From positions 248,001 through 312,000 of the forward strand of contig NZ_BDCK01000015.1 in the NCBI RefSeq assembly GCF_001613465.1: a DNA stretch of 64,000 nt, given 5' to 3'. How positions within the stretch are numbered: position 1 is the first letter of the stretch; the number at the start of each line of letters is the position of its first letter. Positions 49,961-59,223 of this stretch are shown here, piece after piece. Both the position numbers and the translations under genes were made by a program. This DNA is from Nocardia niwae NBRC 108934 = DSM 45340. GTDB lineage: Bacteria; Actinomycetota; Actinomycetes; Mycobacteriales; Mycobacteriaceae. Under the pieces are notes generated by a model. That model saw nothing but the letters and a program-made list of their open reading frames with translations, did no database searches and had not been told where the DNA came from.

Positions 49961-51289
49961 GTGGTGGATACCCTGCGACGGGCGGTGAGCACGCCCCTGC
50001 TGTATTTCTTCATCCTCGGTGACATCTTGGGTGCGGGCGTCTACGTGCTGGTCGGCTCCATCGCGCGGGAATCCGGCGGCGCGGTCTGGCTGCCGCTGCT
50101 GGTGGCGCTCGGTCTCGCCTGCCTCACCGCCGGTTCCTATGCCGAGTTGGCGACCAAGTACCCGAAGGCAGGCGGCTCGGCCCACTACGCGGGCCGCGCG
50201 CTCGGGCCGGCGGCCGGATCGCTCGTAGGTTTCTGCATGCTCGCCGCCGGGGTCGTGTCGGTGGCGGCGCTGAGCAGGGCTTTCGCCGCGGACTACCTGC
50301 GCGCCCTGGTGACGTTGCCGACCGCCGTCGTCGTCGTGGTCTTCCTCACCGCGCTGGCGTTGCTCAACGTCTACGGGATCAAGGAGTCGCTGCGTGCCAA
50401 CGTAGCCGCGACACTGGTCGAACTCGGCGGGCTCGTCCTCGTGATCGGACTCGGAGCGTGGGTGATCTTCCGGGGAGACGCCGACCCGGGCCGGCTCGCC
50501 GAGGTGGGGACCGCGGAACAGGGCGTTGCCGGCGCAACCCTCGCGGGCGCCGTCCTGGCCTTCTACTCCTTCGTCGGATTCGAGACCTCGGTGAACCTGG
50601 CGGAGGAAGTCGCCGAGCCGCGCAGGTCGTATCCGCGAGCGCTCTTCGGGGCGCTGCTCACCGCCGGTGGCGTGTATCTGCTGATCGGGTTGGTGGCCGG
50701 TGCGGCGGTGCCCACCGATCGGCTGGCGAATTCGAGCGGTCCGCTTCTGGAGGTGGTGCGCTCGGCGGGCGGCGTTCCGGACGAGTTGTTCGCGGTGGTC
50801 GCCTTGGTGGCCGTGGCGAACGGCGCCCTGCTCACCGGCATCATGTCCTCGCGGTTGGCCTACGGCATGGCTCGTGAGGGACTGCTGCCGCGGGCGCTGG
50901 GCCGGGTCCTGCCCGGCCGTCGGACGCCGTGGGTGGCGATCGCGGTGACAGCGGTCGTGTCGCTGCTGCTCGCACTGACCGGGGAGGTCGCCTCGCTGGC
51001 CGAGACGTTGGTGTTGTTGCTGCTGGTCGTTTTCGCGGCGGTCAATGTGTCGGTGCTGATCCTGCGGCGCGAGCCGGACGAAGCGGAGCATTTCCGCGTG
51101 CCCGTCGTGGTGCCTTGGCTGGGTCTGATCTCCTGCCTGTTCCTGTTCACCCGGATCGGCGCAGAGGTCTGGCTGCGGGGTTCCCTCCTGATCGGCATCG
51201 GAGTGTTGTTCGCGGCCGCGAACGCGGTTCGTGCCCGTCGGTCGGAGCCAGATGGCCGCAGCGCCTTCCCGTCCCGACGTGGAGCATGA
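49961..51289 (+). CDS. APC-family amino acid permease
   Basis: A 442-residue integral membrane protein of the amino acid-polyamine-cation superfamily, with about 12 helices. Helix 1 has the unwound GAGVY motif (GDILGAGVYVLVG, residues 20-32) and helix 6 carries FYSFVGFETSVNLAEEV near residue 201, a hallmark of the family. The substrate is not evident. Two GTG codons (49961 and 49964) are possible starts and neither has a ribosome site. Divergent from the PAS-ANTAR gene across 238 bases. Confidence 0.92.
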   Translation: MVDTLRRAVSTPLLYFFILGDILGAGVYVLVGSIARESGGAVWLPLLVALGLACLTAGSYAELATKYPKAGGSAHYAGRALGPAAGSLVGFCMLAAGVVSVAALSRAFAADYLRALVTLPTAVVVVVFLTALALLNVYGIKESLRANVAATLVELGGLVLVIGLGAWVIFRGDADPGRLAEVGTAEQGVAGATLAGAVLAFYSFVGFETSVNLAEEVAEPRRSYPRALFGALLTAGGVYLLIGLVAGAAVPTDRLANSSGPLLEVVRSAGGVPDELFAVVALVAVANGALLTGIMSSRLAYGMAREGLLPRALGRVLPGRRTPWVAIAVTAVVSLLLALTGEVASLAETLVLLLLVVFAAVNVSVLILRREPDEAEHFRVPVVVPWLGLISCLFLFTRIGAEVWLRGSLLIGIGVLFAAANAVRARRSEPDGRSAFPSRRGA

Positions 51290-51501
51290 CGATTCGCTTT
51301 CCATCGGGCGGCGACACGACCATGTCCTTGCACCGGCATAACCTCAGTGGTACACAAAATCTATGACAGTCTAGTCAGATTTTCTTCCCGAAGAACAACG
51401 GTATCCGGGTGTGCCCGGCTGCCGGATCAACGGCGCCGCAGCGCCGATCGCAGTACGGAGATCGAATCGAACTCGCAACAGTCCCTGGAGGTACCCACGC
51501 A

Positions 51502-52047
51502 ATGACATACCCCGCGCACGGCGGCTCTCTGCTCGGCAACGGAGCCCACGGTCACACCCCGCGGCGAGACAGGGCACTCGCGGCAGCGCATCGCGGTATC
51601 GCCGTACCGGACCGTCCCAGCGAGTGGCACCCGGGGATGCTGTGGTGGGATGCGAGCACAGTTCTGGTGACATATCCGCGGCCCGGTGGCGACGAATCCT
51701 GGAATACCGTGCCGCACCTGGTATTACCGGTCGGCCACGGGCGCCTGGCCTTCCGGATCTCGTCGCATTCGAGCGAGGCCGGGCACCTCGCGCGTGAACG
51801 CCGGGTCATCGTGCAAGCGGCGGACTGGCGAGGGGAACCGGCCCTAGGGTCGCGACAGCACCGAGGCGCCGCCGAATTGTTGCGCACCGGGCCGCTGTTC
51901 GACCGGGTCAGGACCGGTATGCAGGTGAAATACGGTAGACGGCTCGGCTTGGCCCGGCTGGCCCACCGCGTGGTCATGGGCGCGGCCCCCTACGGCGACA
52001 CCGTGGTCGTCGTCACCGTGGACGACGATTGGTTCCCGGACATGTGA
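51502..52047 (+). CDS. Split beta-barrel flavin/F420-binding protein (PPOX-class) candidate
   Basis: A 181-residue protein. LAFRISSHSSEAGHLARERRVIVQAADWRG (about 77-106), followed by a KYG segment (residues 137-139), resembles PPOX-class F420-dependent reductases, where the basic residues hold the cofactor phosphate. The first 40 residues are low in complexity. It may reduce quinones or biliverdin-like compounds, as relatives do. The ATG has GGAGG ten bases upstream. It precedes another probable F420 enzyme gene by 256 bases. Confidence 0.7.
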   Translation: MTYPAHGGSLLGNGAHGHTPRRDRALAAAHRGIAVPDRPSEWHPGMLWWDASTVLVTYPRPGGDESWNTVPHLVLPVGHGRLAFRISSHSSEAGHLARERRVIVQAADWRGEPALGSRQHRGAAELLRTGPLFDRVRTGMQVKYGRRLGLARLAHRVVMGAAPYGDTVVVVTVDDDWFPDM

Positions 52048-52303
52048 GCTCACCCGCCGGGGAACCGCTCTGCGCTGCCTCGCGGCATGCCCTCGGCTCT
52101 GATGCCGAGCGCGGCGAGGATTTCGCGCCAGAGTCGCCCGGCCCGGTTCGGCGGTGATCCGGCGTCTCGGGGGCAACAGGTCCACCGGCCACAGCAGAAA
52201 GAAAATCCGCTCGGACCGGACACATGCACGGAATGTTGTCCATACGATGGGGGTCGTCGTGTCGCGGAAGGCGTGACGCACCGAGGGACGACGGAGGTCG
52301 AAG

Positions 52304-53362
52304 TTGAAGGTCCATCTGCAGGTCAGCGGAGCGCCGCGGCAGGTCGCGACGGACGCGCGGGAACTGGCCGAGACCGGCGCCGATGGACTGTTCACCTTCG
52401 AAGGTCCGCACGACGTGTTCTTCCCGCTCGTCGTCGCGGCCGGTGCGACGTCCCTGGAACTGATGACGAACGTGGCGATCGCCGGTCCGCGCAGCCCGAT
52501 GCATCTGGCGCACGCGGCGCACGACTTGCAGGTGTACAGCGAGGGTCGTTTTCGCCTGGGGTTGGGCTCGCAGATCCGCGCCCACATCGAGAAGCGCTAC
52601 GGCAGCACGTGGGGTGCGCCCGCGGCGCGCACCGCGGAGAGCGTGGCGGCGGTACGGGCCATCCTCGCCGCGTGGGAAGGGAGGGCGCCGTTGAACTTCC
52701 GCGGCAAGTACTCCACGCACACCCTGATGCCGCCCACCTTCGACCCCGGCCCGAACCCGTTCGGGCCGCCGCCGGTGCTGATGGGTGCGCTCGGGCCGGT
52801 GATGACCCGCAAGGCCGCCGAGGTCGCCGACGGGCTGCTGGTGATGCCGTTCAACAGCGCGCGCCACTTCACCGAGCGCACGCTGCCCGCGCTCACCGAG
52901 GGCCTGCGCCGTTCCGGCCGGACCGCGGCCGAATTCCCGGTGATCGCGCAGGTCATGGTCGCACTCGGACGCACCGAGGAAGCTCTGGCCGCCGCGATCG
53001 GCGGTGTCGGCGCGCTGATCGCGTTCTACGGGTCCACCCCCGCCTATCGTCCCGTCCTGGAAGCCGAGGGATGGGCACAGCTGCACTCCCGGCTCAACGC
53101 GTTGTCCAAGGCGGGCGGATTCGCCGAGATGCGGTCGCTGGTGACCGACGAGATGGTGCGCACCATCGGAGTGGTCGGTACTCCGGAAGAGTGCGCGGCA
53201 CAGATCCGGGCCCGCTTCGGCGCCGGGATCGAGGAGGTGTGCTGCTATTTCCCCGGCTACACGCCGGACGCGGCGGATGTCGCCGACTTGGTGGACGTGT
53301 TGCACGGGCGCCGCGACGTCATCACGCCCGGTGCGGGGCGGGGTGGCGAAGCTCGAAGGTAA
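52304..53362 (+). CDS. Luciferase-like F420-dependent oxidoreductase
   Basis: A 352-residue TIM-barrel protein of PF00296. Landmarks are GADGLFTFEGPHDVFFPLVVAA, LMTNVAIAGPRSPMHLAHAAHDLQ, YSEGRFRLGLGSQIRAHIEKRYG and GVVGTPEECAAQIRARF. It resembles the mycobacterial F420-dependent subgroup with the IRAHIEKRYG signature. Different sequence class from the enzyme at 25690. Substrate unknown. Confidence 0.9.
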   Translation: MKVHLQVSGAPRQVATDARELAETGADGLFTFEGPHDVFFPLVVAAGATSLELMTNVAIAGPRSPMHLAHAAHDLQVYSEGRFRLGLGSQIRAHIEKRYGSTWGAPAARTAESVAAVRAILAAWEGRAPLNFRGKYSTHTLMPPTFDPGPNPFGPPPVLMGALGPVMTRKAAEVADGLLVMPFNSARHFTERTLPALTEGLRRSGRTAAEFPVIAQVMVALGRTEEALAAAIGGVGALIAFYGSTPAYRPVLEAEGWAQLHSRLNALSKAGGFAEMRSLVTDEMVRTIGVVGTPEECAAQIRARFGAGIEEVCCYFPGYTPDAADVADLVDVLHGRRDVITPGAGRGGEARR

Positions 53363-53907
53363 CGACCACAGACCAGTCGGTGAGTCCGGACGAGGCCGCG
53401 GAGTGGGATCCGCTGTCCGTCCCCGCCGCGCGGCTGCTCGATCAGCAGCTGGTCGGTACGTCGCCTTGGACGGGGATCCCCGCCGGCATCGATCCTCGCG
53501 GTGGCTCGGGACCTGCCGCGGGGTCGGTGGCATGGCGTGCACGGTATCGCCGAGCAGGGTGAGCGGGCCCACGGGCGATTGTGTCGAGGCGCACCGCCCG
53601 GAGCGTTCCGGGAAGGTGGGTGCATTCGGAGGGGATCGAGCGCACCCACCCTCGCGCCTCGGCGCCAGCTGAGCAGCGGGCACGGCCGGCGCGGGCAGCG
53701 TCGGGACTGACCGACGGAGACGAATGCGAAAACCCCCGGAAACCCCGACCCGTGACCGACCTTAACTCCCTCGGCTGTGCGATGGCGAGAGAAACCGCAA
53801 TTCCCCCTTCCTGAAGCGGATTTCAGGCGCCTTCAGGCTGTCTTAAGCCGCGCCCTGCGAAAGTGCTCACCAGCTTCGAGATCACGATTCCCTCAGGAGG
53901 TTTCGCA
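53363..53907. other. Intergenic region, no supported gene
   Basis: About 545 bases between the oxidoreductase and the PepSY gene. The first 200 bases read on in plus frames without start or ribosome site and may be a gene remnant. The last 100 bases are less GC-rich and contain the direct repeats listed separately. No tRNA or other RNA gene is apparent. Confidence 0.5.
53822..53847 (+). promoter_or_regulatory. Direct repeats, possible response-regulator box
   Basis: TTCAGG occurs at 53822-53827 and 53832-53837, followed by TTAAG at 53843-53847, with a period of 10-11 bases, one helical turn. CTGAAG at 53811-53816 is an inverted relative. OmpR/PhoB-type regulators bind such repeats. The PepSY gene begins 60 bases downstream. 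Confidence 0.5.
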
Positions 53908-54273
53908 ATGAAGGCCACTGTCCGCCGTACCCTTTCCGGACGGCGCGGGCTGCTCGCGTGCGCCGCTGCCGCCGCTGTTCTCATCGGCGGCCCCGTGGCG
54001 CTGTACGCCACCGCGAGCCCGCAGGCGCCCGCCCGGCACGCCGTCACGGATCACGAGTGGTCGCTCACTTCGGCACCCGCGATCGGCGAGCAGCAAGCCG
54101 CCGACAAGGCGCGCGAGGCCGTGCCCGGGAGCACCGTGATCGCCACCGAATTCGACGACGAGGGAAGCACATCGGTGTGGGAGGTCGAACTCCGGACACC
54201 CGACGGCGTCGAGCACGAGGTGACGATCGACGCGACCAGCGGGGCCGTGCTGCGCACGGTGCGACAGGACTGA
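53908..54273 (+). CDS. PepSY-domain exported protein
   Basis: A 121-residue protein with an N-terminal signal or anchor (LLACAAAAAVLIGGPVALYA, about 15-34) and a PepSY domain (about 55-120; QQAADKAREAVPGSTVIATEFDDEG, WEVELRTPDG, VTIDATSGAVL). PepSY domains inhibit or bind extracellular proteins and are often controlled by two-component systems. GGAGG lies seven bases before the ATG. No sensor or regulator gene is next to it. Confidence 0.9.
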   Translation: MKATVRRTLSGRRGLLACAAAAAVLIGGPVALYATASPQAPARHAVTDHEWSLTSAPAIGEQQAADKAREAVPGSTVIATEFDDEGSTSVWEVELRTPDGVEHEVTIDATSGAVLRTVRQD

Positions 54274-54308
54274 CAGCGACACAACGAAAGGTCAAGGTTC
54301 CGCCAGAT

Positions 54309-55019
54309 ATGATGCTGCGCAAGATCGCCACGATATCGACGCTCGCTGTCGCGCTGACCGGCGTCTCGGCCGGGAACGCCGGCGCCGTACCGCAGGATGG
54401 CGCTGCGGAAGTCGTCAACTACACCGCCACCTCCTCGGCCGAGAGCGTGGTCGTCCAGATCGACTCGGGCTCGATGCGGGCCGAGAACGGGATATTCGCG
54501 ATCGAGGCGACCGACGGCACCGTACTCGCAGGCACGCCCCTGGAGTTCCGTGTCGACGATTTCCTCTTCCCCATCGCGGCCGATATCAGGGGCCGCACAG
54601 CCACGCTCACACCATTGTTCGATATCGGCCATGCCCGGTACCGCCCGGTCGCCCTTCCGTTCGAGGACTCGGCGCATTGGCGTACGCCGTACGAGCGCGA
54701 AGTCGCGGCCTTCACCAGGCTCAAGGACACCGTCGCGACCGGCGCCGCGATCGGCACCGTCGTCGGCGGCCTCGGTGGTGGCCTGGTCGGCTGTGTGCTC
54801 GGTGGCATCGCAGGCGCCACGGTCGCCGCCGCGACGATCGTCGGCATGTTCGGTCCGTTCATTCCGGCCGCCGCCGTCGGCTGCCTGGGCGGCATCCTGG
54901 CCGTGGGCGCGCTGGGCACGCTCGCCGGTCAGCTCTTCATCACCGCACCCATCGCCGTGGCCGCCCTGGTGCAGTACTTCACCACGATCAATCAGCCCTT
55001 CGTCCCACCGGCGAAATAG
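54309..55019 (+). CDS. Exported protein with glycine-zipper segment
   Basis: A 236-residue protein of unknown family. It has a signal peptide (cleavage near AGAVPQ at residue 25), an Ig- or beta-rich middle part (about 30-125) and a C-terminal half of Gly/Ala-rich hydrophobic segments (GTVVGGLGGGLVGCVLGGIAG and similar), typical of glycine zippers that insert in or pass through membranes. Such secreted nocardial proteins are common and uncharacterised. Two ATG codons in tandem (54309 and 54312); AAGG precedes them. It lies 35 bases after the PepSY gene and may be cotranscribed. Confidence 0.8.
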   Translation: MMLRKIATISTLAVALTGVSAGNAGAVPQDGAAEVVNYTATSSAESVVVQIDSGSMRAENGIFAIEATDGTVLAGTPLEFRVDDFLFPIAADIRGRTATLTPLFDIGHARYRPVALPFEDSAHWRTPYEREVAAFTRLKDTVATGAAIGTVVGGLGGGLVGCVLGGIAGATVAAATIVGMFGPFIPAAAVGCLGGILAVGALGTLAGQLFITAPIAVAALVQYFTTINQPFVPPAK

Positions 55020-55180
55020 CTCTCCGGTGGGGCTCTCTACTGATCGTGCCGCCAGGTCGAACTGCCGGGTCCTGGCGTCGCGGGCTGTTTCGCCGGTCCT
55101 GGACCGGGCAGCTATGTGATGTGAGGACAGAACGCGAGCGACCGCGTGGCGACCGGGCCGCGCTATCAGGCGGTGACTGA

Positions 55181-56188
55181 ATGCGATTGCGTCGTAGCCG
55201 ACCATATGACGGCGGAGTCGAGCGCGTCCGGCGCGGACGCGGGTTCAGTTACCGCACCGCGCACGGCGCACCCGTCGATGACGTGACATTCGAGCGCATT
55301 CGCGGGCTGGCGATTCCACCGGCCTGGCGAAAGGTGTGGATCTGCCCGCACCACAACGGCCACATCCAGGCCGTCGGCGTCGACGCCGCGGGGCGGCGCC
55401 AGTATCTGTACCACGATCAGTGGCGTAAAGATCGCGATGAGGAGAAGTTCGACCGTGTGCTGGCACTGGCCGGACGCCTACCGGAGATCCGCGCCCAGGT
55501 GCGGGAGGATCTCGCACTGCGTGGCCTGGCCCGGCGGCGGGTGGAGGCGGTTGCCGTCGACCTGGTCGATCGCGGAGTGTTCCGGGTCGGGGGCGAGGAA
55601 TACGCCGAGGAGCACGGCACCCGGGGAGTCGCGACGCTGCTGCGTGAACAGGTCGAGGTGTCCGGGGAGCGGATGCTTTTCGACTATCTCGCCAAGGGTG
55701 GCATCCGGCGCCGCGTGAGTATCCGGGATCCGTTGCTCGCCAGAGCGGTTCGATCGCTGCTGCGCAGCAAAGCCGAGTCCGACCGGCTCCTGGTTTACCG
55801 CGACGGCAGCCGTTACGGCGAACTGCGCGCCGACGACATCAACTCGCGCTTCCGCGAACTCGCCGACTGTGAGTGCAGCGTCAAAGACCTGCGCACCTGG
55901 CAGGCGACCGTGCTCGCCGCGGCCGCGTTCGGCTCGATCGAACGCCCGGCCGACCGCCGGGCGCGCAGGAGCGCGGTGCGGGAGGTCATGGACGAGGTCG
56001 CCGCCGCGCTCGGCAACACCCCCGCGGTCGCCCAGGCATCCTATGTCGACCCACGGGTCGTGACGGCGTTCGAGAACGGCACGACCGTCGCGGCGGCACT
56101 GCGGCGCGCGAAGCGGGCCGAGTCCGCCGATGCGGAGCGGGCGATCATCGACAGCGCCGTTATTCGCATGCTCCGCCGGATGCGGTGA
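55181..56188 (+). CDS. DNA topoisomerase IB (poxvirus/bacterial type)
   Basis: A 335-residue type IB topoisomerase that relaxes supercoils through a 3'-phosphotyrosine link. The N-terminal domain has IPPAWRKVWICP and GHIQAVGVDAAGRRQYLYHDQWR; the catalytic domain has KDLRTWQATV (Arg near residue 236) and the active Tyr288 in SYVDPRV. The length matches bacterial homologues. ATG 55181 follows directly on a GGTGACTGA context, with no strong ribosome site. Intact. Confidence 0.94.
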   Translation: MRLRRSRPYDGGVERVRRGRGFSYRTAHGAPVDDVTFERIRGLAIPPAWRKVWICPHHNGHIQAVGVDAAGRRQYLYHDQWRKDRDEEKFDRVLALAGRLPEIRAQVREDLALRGLARRRVEAVAVDLVDRGVFRVGGEEYAEEHGTRGVATLLREQVEVSGERMLFDYLAKGGIRRRVSIRDPLLARAVRSLLRSKAESDRLLVYRDGSRYGELRADDINSRFRELADCECSVKDLRTWQATVLAAAAFGSIERPADRRARRSAVREVMDEVAAALGNTPAVAQASYVDPRVVTAFENGTTVAAALRRAKRAESADAERAIIDSAVIRMLRRMR

Positions 56189-56195
56189 CACCGGA

Positions 56196-56404
56196 CCGCT
56201 CCGACGGCACTACGCCACGACTCCGCTGGGCTACCTGCGCCGTGTCCGTCTCGAACGTGCCCACGAGGAACTCGCCTCGGCCGAGCACGGTGACGGTCGC
56301 ACGGTGGCCGCGTGCTGGGGATTCGGAAATCCGGGCCGGCTCGCCGAGAGCGCTACCAGGAGGTCTGCGGACGTCCGCCGAGCCGGACGCTGCGGGATCG
56401 ACCC
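56196..56404 (+). pseudogene. AraC-family regulator remnant, truncated and frameshifted
   Basis: Immediately after the topoisomerase gene one frame reads RRHYATTPLGYLRRVRLERAH and later VAACWGFGNPGRLAE, the second helix-turn-helix of an AraC-family protein. At about 56345-56350 the homology jumps to another frame, which reads ERYQEVCGRPPSRTLRD, the usual end of such proteins. So only the last 70 or so residues remain, the 5' part is lost, and a frameshift splits the rest. No start codon or ribosome site serves it. Confidence 0.7.
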
Positions 56405-56410
56405 GCTCGG

Positions 56411-57613
56411 TCAGCGCGCATCGAGTGCGGGCAGGACGGTCTCGCGCAAGATCAGCAGGACGGCCGCGGCGACGGGAATGGCCAGCAGGGCGCCGATGAT
56501 GCCCAGCAGCGCGCCGCCGAGCAGCACCGCCACCACGGTCACGAGTGCGGGCACGTGCACCGCGCGGCCGATGATGCGCGGCACCAGCACATAGTCCTCG
56601 ACCAAGCGCAGCGCGATGAAGAACGCGACGGTCGCCACGGCCACCGGCAGGGAGACGGTCAGCGCGACGAGCGCGACGATCACGCCGGCGAGGGTGGAAC
56701 CGACGACGGGAATCAAGTCGAGCAGGGCCACCAGCACCGCGAGCAGCAGCGGGTACGGCACATCGAAGATCAGCAGCCAGATGCCGGTCAGCACAGCGGT
56801 GATCAGCGAAATGAGCAGGTTGCCGAGAATGTAGCCGCCGACCTTGGCGAAGATCTCGTCGCCGATCAGGATGGCGCGGGCGCGGCGGGAGCGTGGGAAG
56901 AGGCGGTAGACCGAGGCGCGCACCTGGGTGAAGTTCGCCATGAAGTAGGCGGTGAGCACCGCGACGATGATCGTGCTGCTGACGATCGAGAACACCGCGC
57001 GTCCGGCGTCCAGCACCCCTGTGGCCAGCCCGGAGGAGTCCGATTCGAGCGTCTGCTGCAGCCGCTGCTGCAGATGGAATCGCTGATCGAGGGTGCCGAT
57101 GTAGGGGTAGCGGTCGGCGAGATGAGTGACGTAGTGGGGCGCGTTGTGCGCGAGTGCGTCCCCTTGCGTGATCAGCGGTGGTATCGCCGCGGCGAGGAAT
57201 CCGGCGAACAGGCCCAGTCCGACGAGGTAGACGGTCGTCACCGCCGCCCAGCGCGGGAACCGCGGCCGGACCAGCCGGGACACCAGCGGCTCCATTCCGA
57301 TGGCCAGGAACAAGGCCACCACGATCAGGATCAGCGTCCCACCGGCGGCGAGCACGGTGCGAATGGCGGCGTAGGTCAGTGCGACGCCGGCGGCTCCGGT
57401 CATCCCGATCAGGAACGGTGAGCGCCGGTCGAACCGGCGTCCGGGGCGGCCGAGGGGAAACTCCGCGCTGCGCGCACGGGCGGCTTCGGCCTCGGCGGCG
57501 ACGATCGGACCGGCTTCGTCGGCGCAGTGGGGCTGTGCGATCTGGTCGCTGTGGCCGGCGTCGGCGGCATCGCGTGTCCGACTTTCGTCGTCGGGGGTGT
57601 CTTGTTCGGACAT
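56411..57613 (-). CDS. AI-2E family transporter
   Basis: A 400-residue membrane protein of PF01594, with about eight helices in the usual order. Two N-terminal pairs are followed by an amphipathic region (about 150-210) and then the C-terminal bundle with LLDLIPVVGSTLAG and VPRIIGRAVHVPALV. Despite the name, members move varied substrates or act as Na+/H+ antiporters. The first 60 residues are acidic and disordered. The ATG at 57613 has GGAAAG a few bases upstream; the much longer open frame to 58060 has no such support. Confidence 0.92.
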   Translation of the reverse strand: MSEQDTPDDESRTRDAADAGHSDQIAQPHCADEAGPIVAAEAEAARARSAEFPLGRPGRRFDRRSPFLIGMTGAAGVALTYAAIRTVLAAGGTLILIVVALFLAIGMEPLVSRLVRPRFPRWAAVTTVYLVGLGLFAGFLAAAIPPLITQGDALAHNAPHYVTHLADRYPYIGTLDQRFHLQQRLQQTLESDSSGLATGVLDAGRAVFSIVSSTIIVAVLTAYFMANFTQVRASVYRLFPRSRRARAILIGDEIFAKVGGYILGNLLISLITAVLTGIWLLIFDVPYPLLLAVLVALLDLIPVVGSTLAGVIVALVALTVSLPVAVATVAFFIALRLVEDYVLVPRIIGRAVHVPALVTVVAVLLGGALLGIIGALLAIPVAAAVLLILRETVLPALDAR

Positions 57614-58158
57614 GTCTTTCCGGCCGATCGGTGAGTGAGCTGGTCCGGGATGCAGAGCGCGGCGTACCCGCTGCGCGATCGGCCAAACCCGGCGCAACTG
57701 CCGACGGGATTCGGTGATCGTCTGCGGCTCGCGGTGGTGCCCGGCGTGCCGGAGTGCGGCGCAGGCGCGGGCGTCGCTTCGAGGCGCTCGCCGCTCATCG
57801 GGTGTCGGCGGGCGCACCGCGCTGCGATCGATACTGCCGGCTCGCCGAGGGGGCATCCGCTCGGCGCCTGCTCGATCTGTTGCACTCGATGCCCACGCGG
57901 TGAATGTCGCGCACATCCGATGCCGCACCGGCGGCGTGCCTTGGGACACCGCCAGTGACCAGGTATCGATACGTGATTCCTTGCCGAAACACAAGCTGCG
58001 CAGTCGGTTTCCCCTTTTTCGCCAGCCTGCTTTCACCGGAACCAGCAACGGTGCAGCCATCGACGTCCGATACTGAACGAGCAGCTGATCCGCATTCCGC
58101 GGTGATCCCTACGAGCCGATCTGGTAAGCGACGCTCCGAGAATCGACAGGATCCGGCG
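57614..58158. other. Divergent intergenic region, no supported gene
   Basis: About 545 bases between the AI-2E-type gene and the DUF4185 gene. Translations are out of frame and Arg/Ser/Pro-rich. CCCCTTTTT at 58011-58019 stands out as the only T-run but has no hairpin before it. Promoters for both genes must lie here, not identified. Confidence 0.5.
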
Positions 58159-59223
58159 ATGTCCAAGGTCAAGAATTTGAATCCGCTCCCCATGGCCGAC
58201 ATCGGCGGCTCGGATCTGTTCATCCCCTTCCGAATGCCGAGTGGCGAAACCGGATACGTCCTCGGCGACACGTTCGCCGGAACCGAACCGAGAGTCGGTG
58301 GCCCGAATTGGCGTTCGCCGATGCTGTTGCGCAGCGATACCCACGACATGTCCATGCCGATCCAGTTCGGCTCGGCCGCGCGGGGCGCTCGGCAGCTCTG
58401 GGATTACCTGCACGACAATCCGCAGTACTCCACGATCCTGCCTTGTGACGCCCTCACCATCGGCGGCCGAATCTATCTGTGGGTGATGGTGACCCAGGGA
58501 TTGGCGAACGAGCGGTGGTGCGAAATACGTTATTCCGACGACAACGGCGAGAGCTGGACCGATACCGCGGTCCGCTGGTCCACCAGCGCCTACGGCGGGA
58601 AACGCACCATGATCTCCTGGGAACGCGGCGGCGACGGCTTCGTCTACGTCATCTCCACCGGCGGACTCGCCCGCAACAAGAACATGCTGCTGTGGCGGGT
58701 GCGTGAGAATCATGCCGCGCTCACCGATCCGGCGGCCTGGCAGGGCTGGGGGTGGAACGGCCGGGACTGGGGATGGGGCCGGGATCCCGGCAGCGATCCG
58801 CGTTTCGGCATCCTGGCCGACGGCACCAAGCTCGGCGAGATCGGATTGCGGCGGATCCAGGGGAACTGGGTGATGTCCGGTTTCGACGCCGGGGCCTACG
58901 GCGCCTTCGTCAAGGTCGCCGCGAGAATCACCGACAACTGGCGCACGGCCTCGACCTACCGTCCCGTGAAAGGGTCGTTCTGGGCCCCGGGCGGCCCGGA
59001 TATCGTGCCGCGTCTCTACGGATGCTACGTCCATCCCGACAGCAGATTCGACGGCGCCTTCGGCATGATCGTCAGCGAATGGGCGGAATCCGGTAACCCG
59101 TACCGGGGCATGCAGTTCCGGATCTTCGGGGTTCGGCCCGCCGCTCCGATCACTGCGGGAGGGGTCGTCAGCCGACCACGCGGCGGTTCGTTCCGCGTAA
59201 CGGATTGGCCACCGGGAACGTGA
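58159..59223 (+). CDS. DUF4185 protein, possible endo-D-arabinanase (GH183-like)
   Basis: A 354-residue beta-propeller-type protein with the DUF4185 landmarks: VLGDTFAG near residue 32, NWRSPMLLRSDTHD near 48-61, YSDDNGESW near 127, WERGGDGFVYVISTGG near 156 and VMSGFDAGAYGAF near 240. Mycobacterial DUF4185 proteins found glycoside hydrolase family 183 and cut the D-arabinan of the cell wall. No signal peptide is visible, which is odd for a wall enzyme. AGGA lies before the ATG. Its 3' end overlaps the convergent rsbU-like gene by 56 bases. Confidence 0.85.
   Translation: MSKVKNLNPLPMADIGGSDLFIPFRMPSGETGYVLGDTFAGTEPRVGGPNWRSPMLLRSDTHDMSMPIQFGSAARGARQLWDYLHDNPQYSTILPCDALTIGGRIYLWVMVTQGLANERWCEIRYSDDNGESWTDTAVRWSTSAYGGKRTMISWERGGDGFVYVISTGGLARNKNMLLWRVRENHAALTDPAAWQGWGWNGRDWGWGRDPGSDPRFGILADGTKLGEIGLRRIQGNWVMSGFDAGAYGAFVKVAARITDNWRTASTYRPVKGSFWAPGGPDIVPRLYGCYVHPDSRFDGAFGMIVSEWAESGNPYRGMQFRIFGVRPAAPITAGGVVSRPRGGSFRVTDWPPGT

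Noticed and set aside
37812..51376. Shared GTCTAGTC element at 37812-37819 and 51369-51376
   Set aside because: Two copies of an 8-base match in AT-rich gaps are too few to claim a common regulator site.
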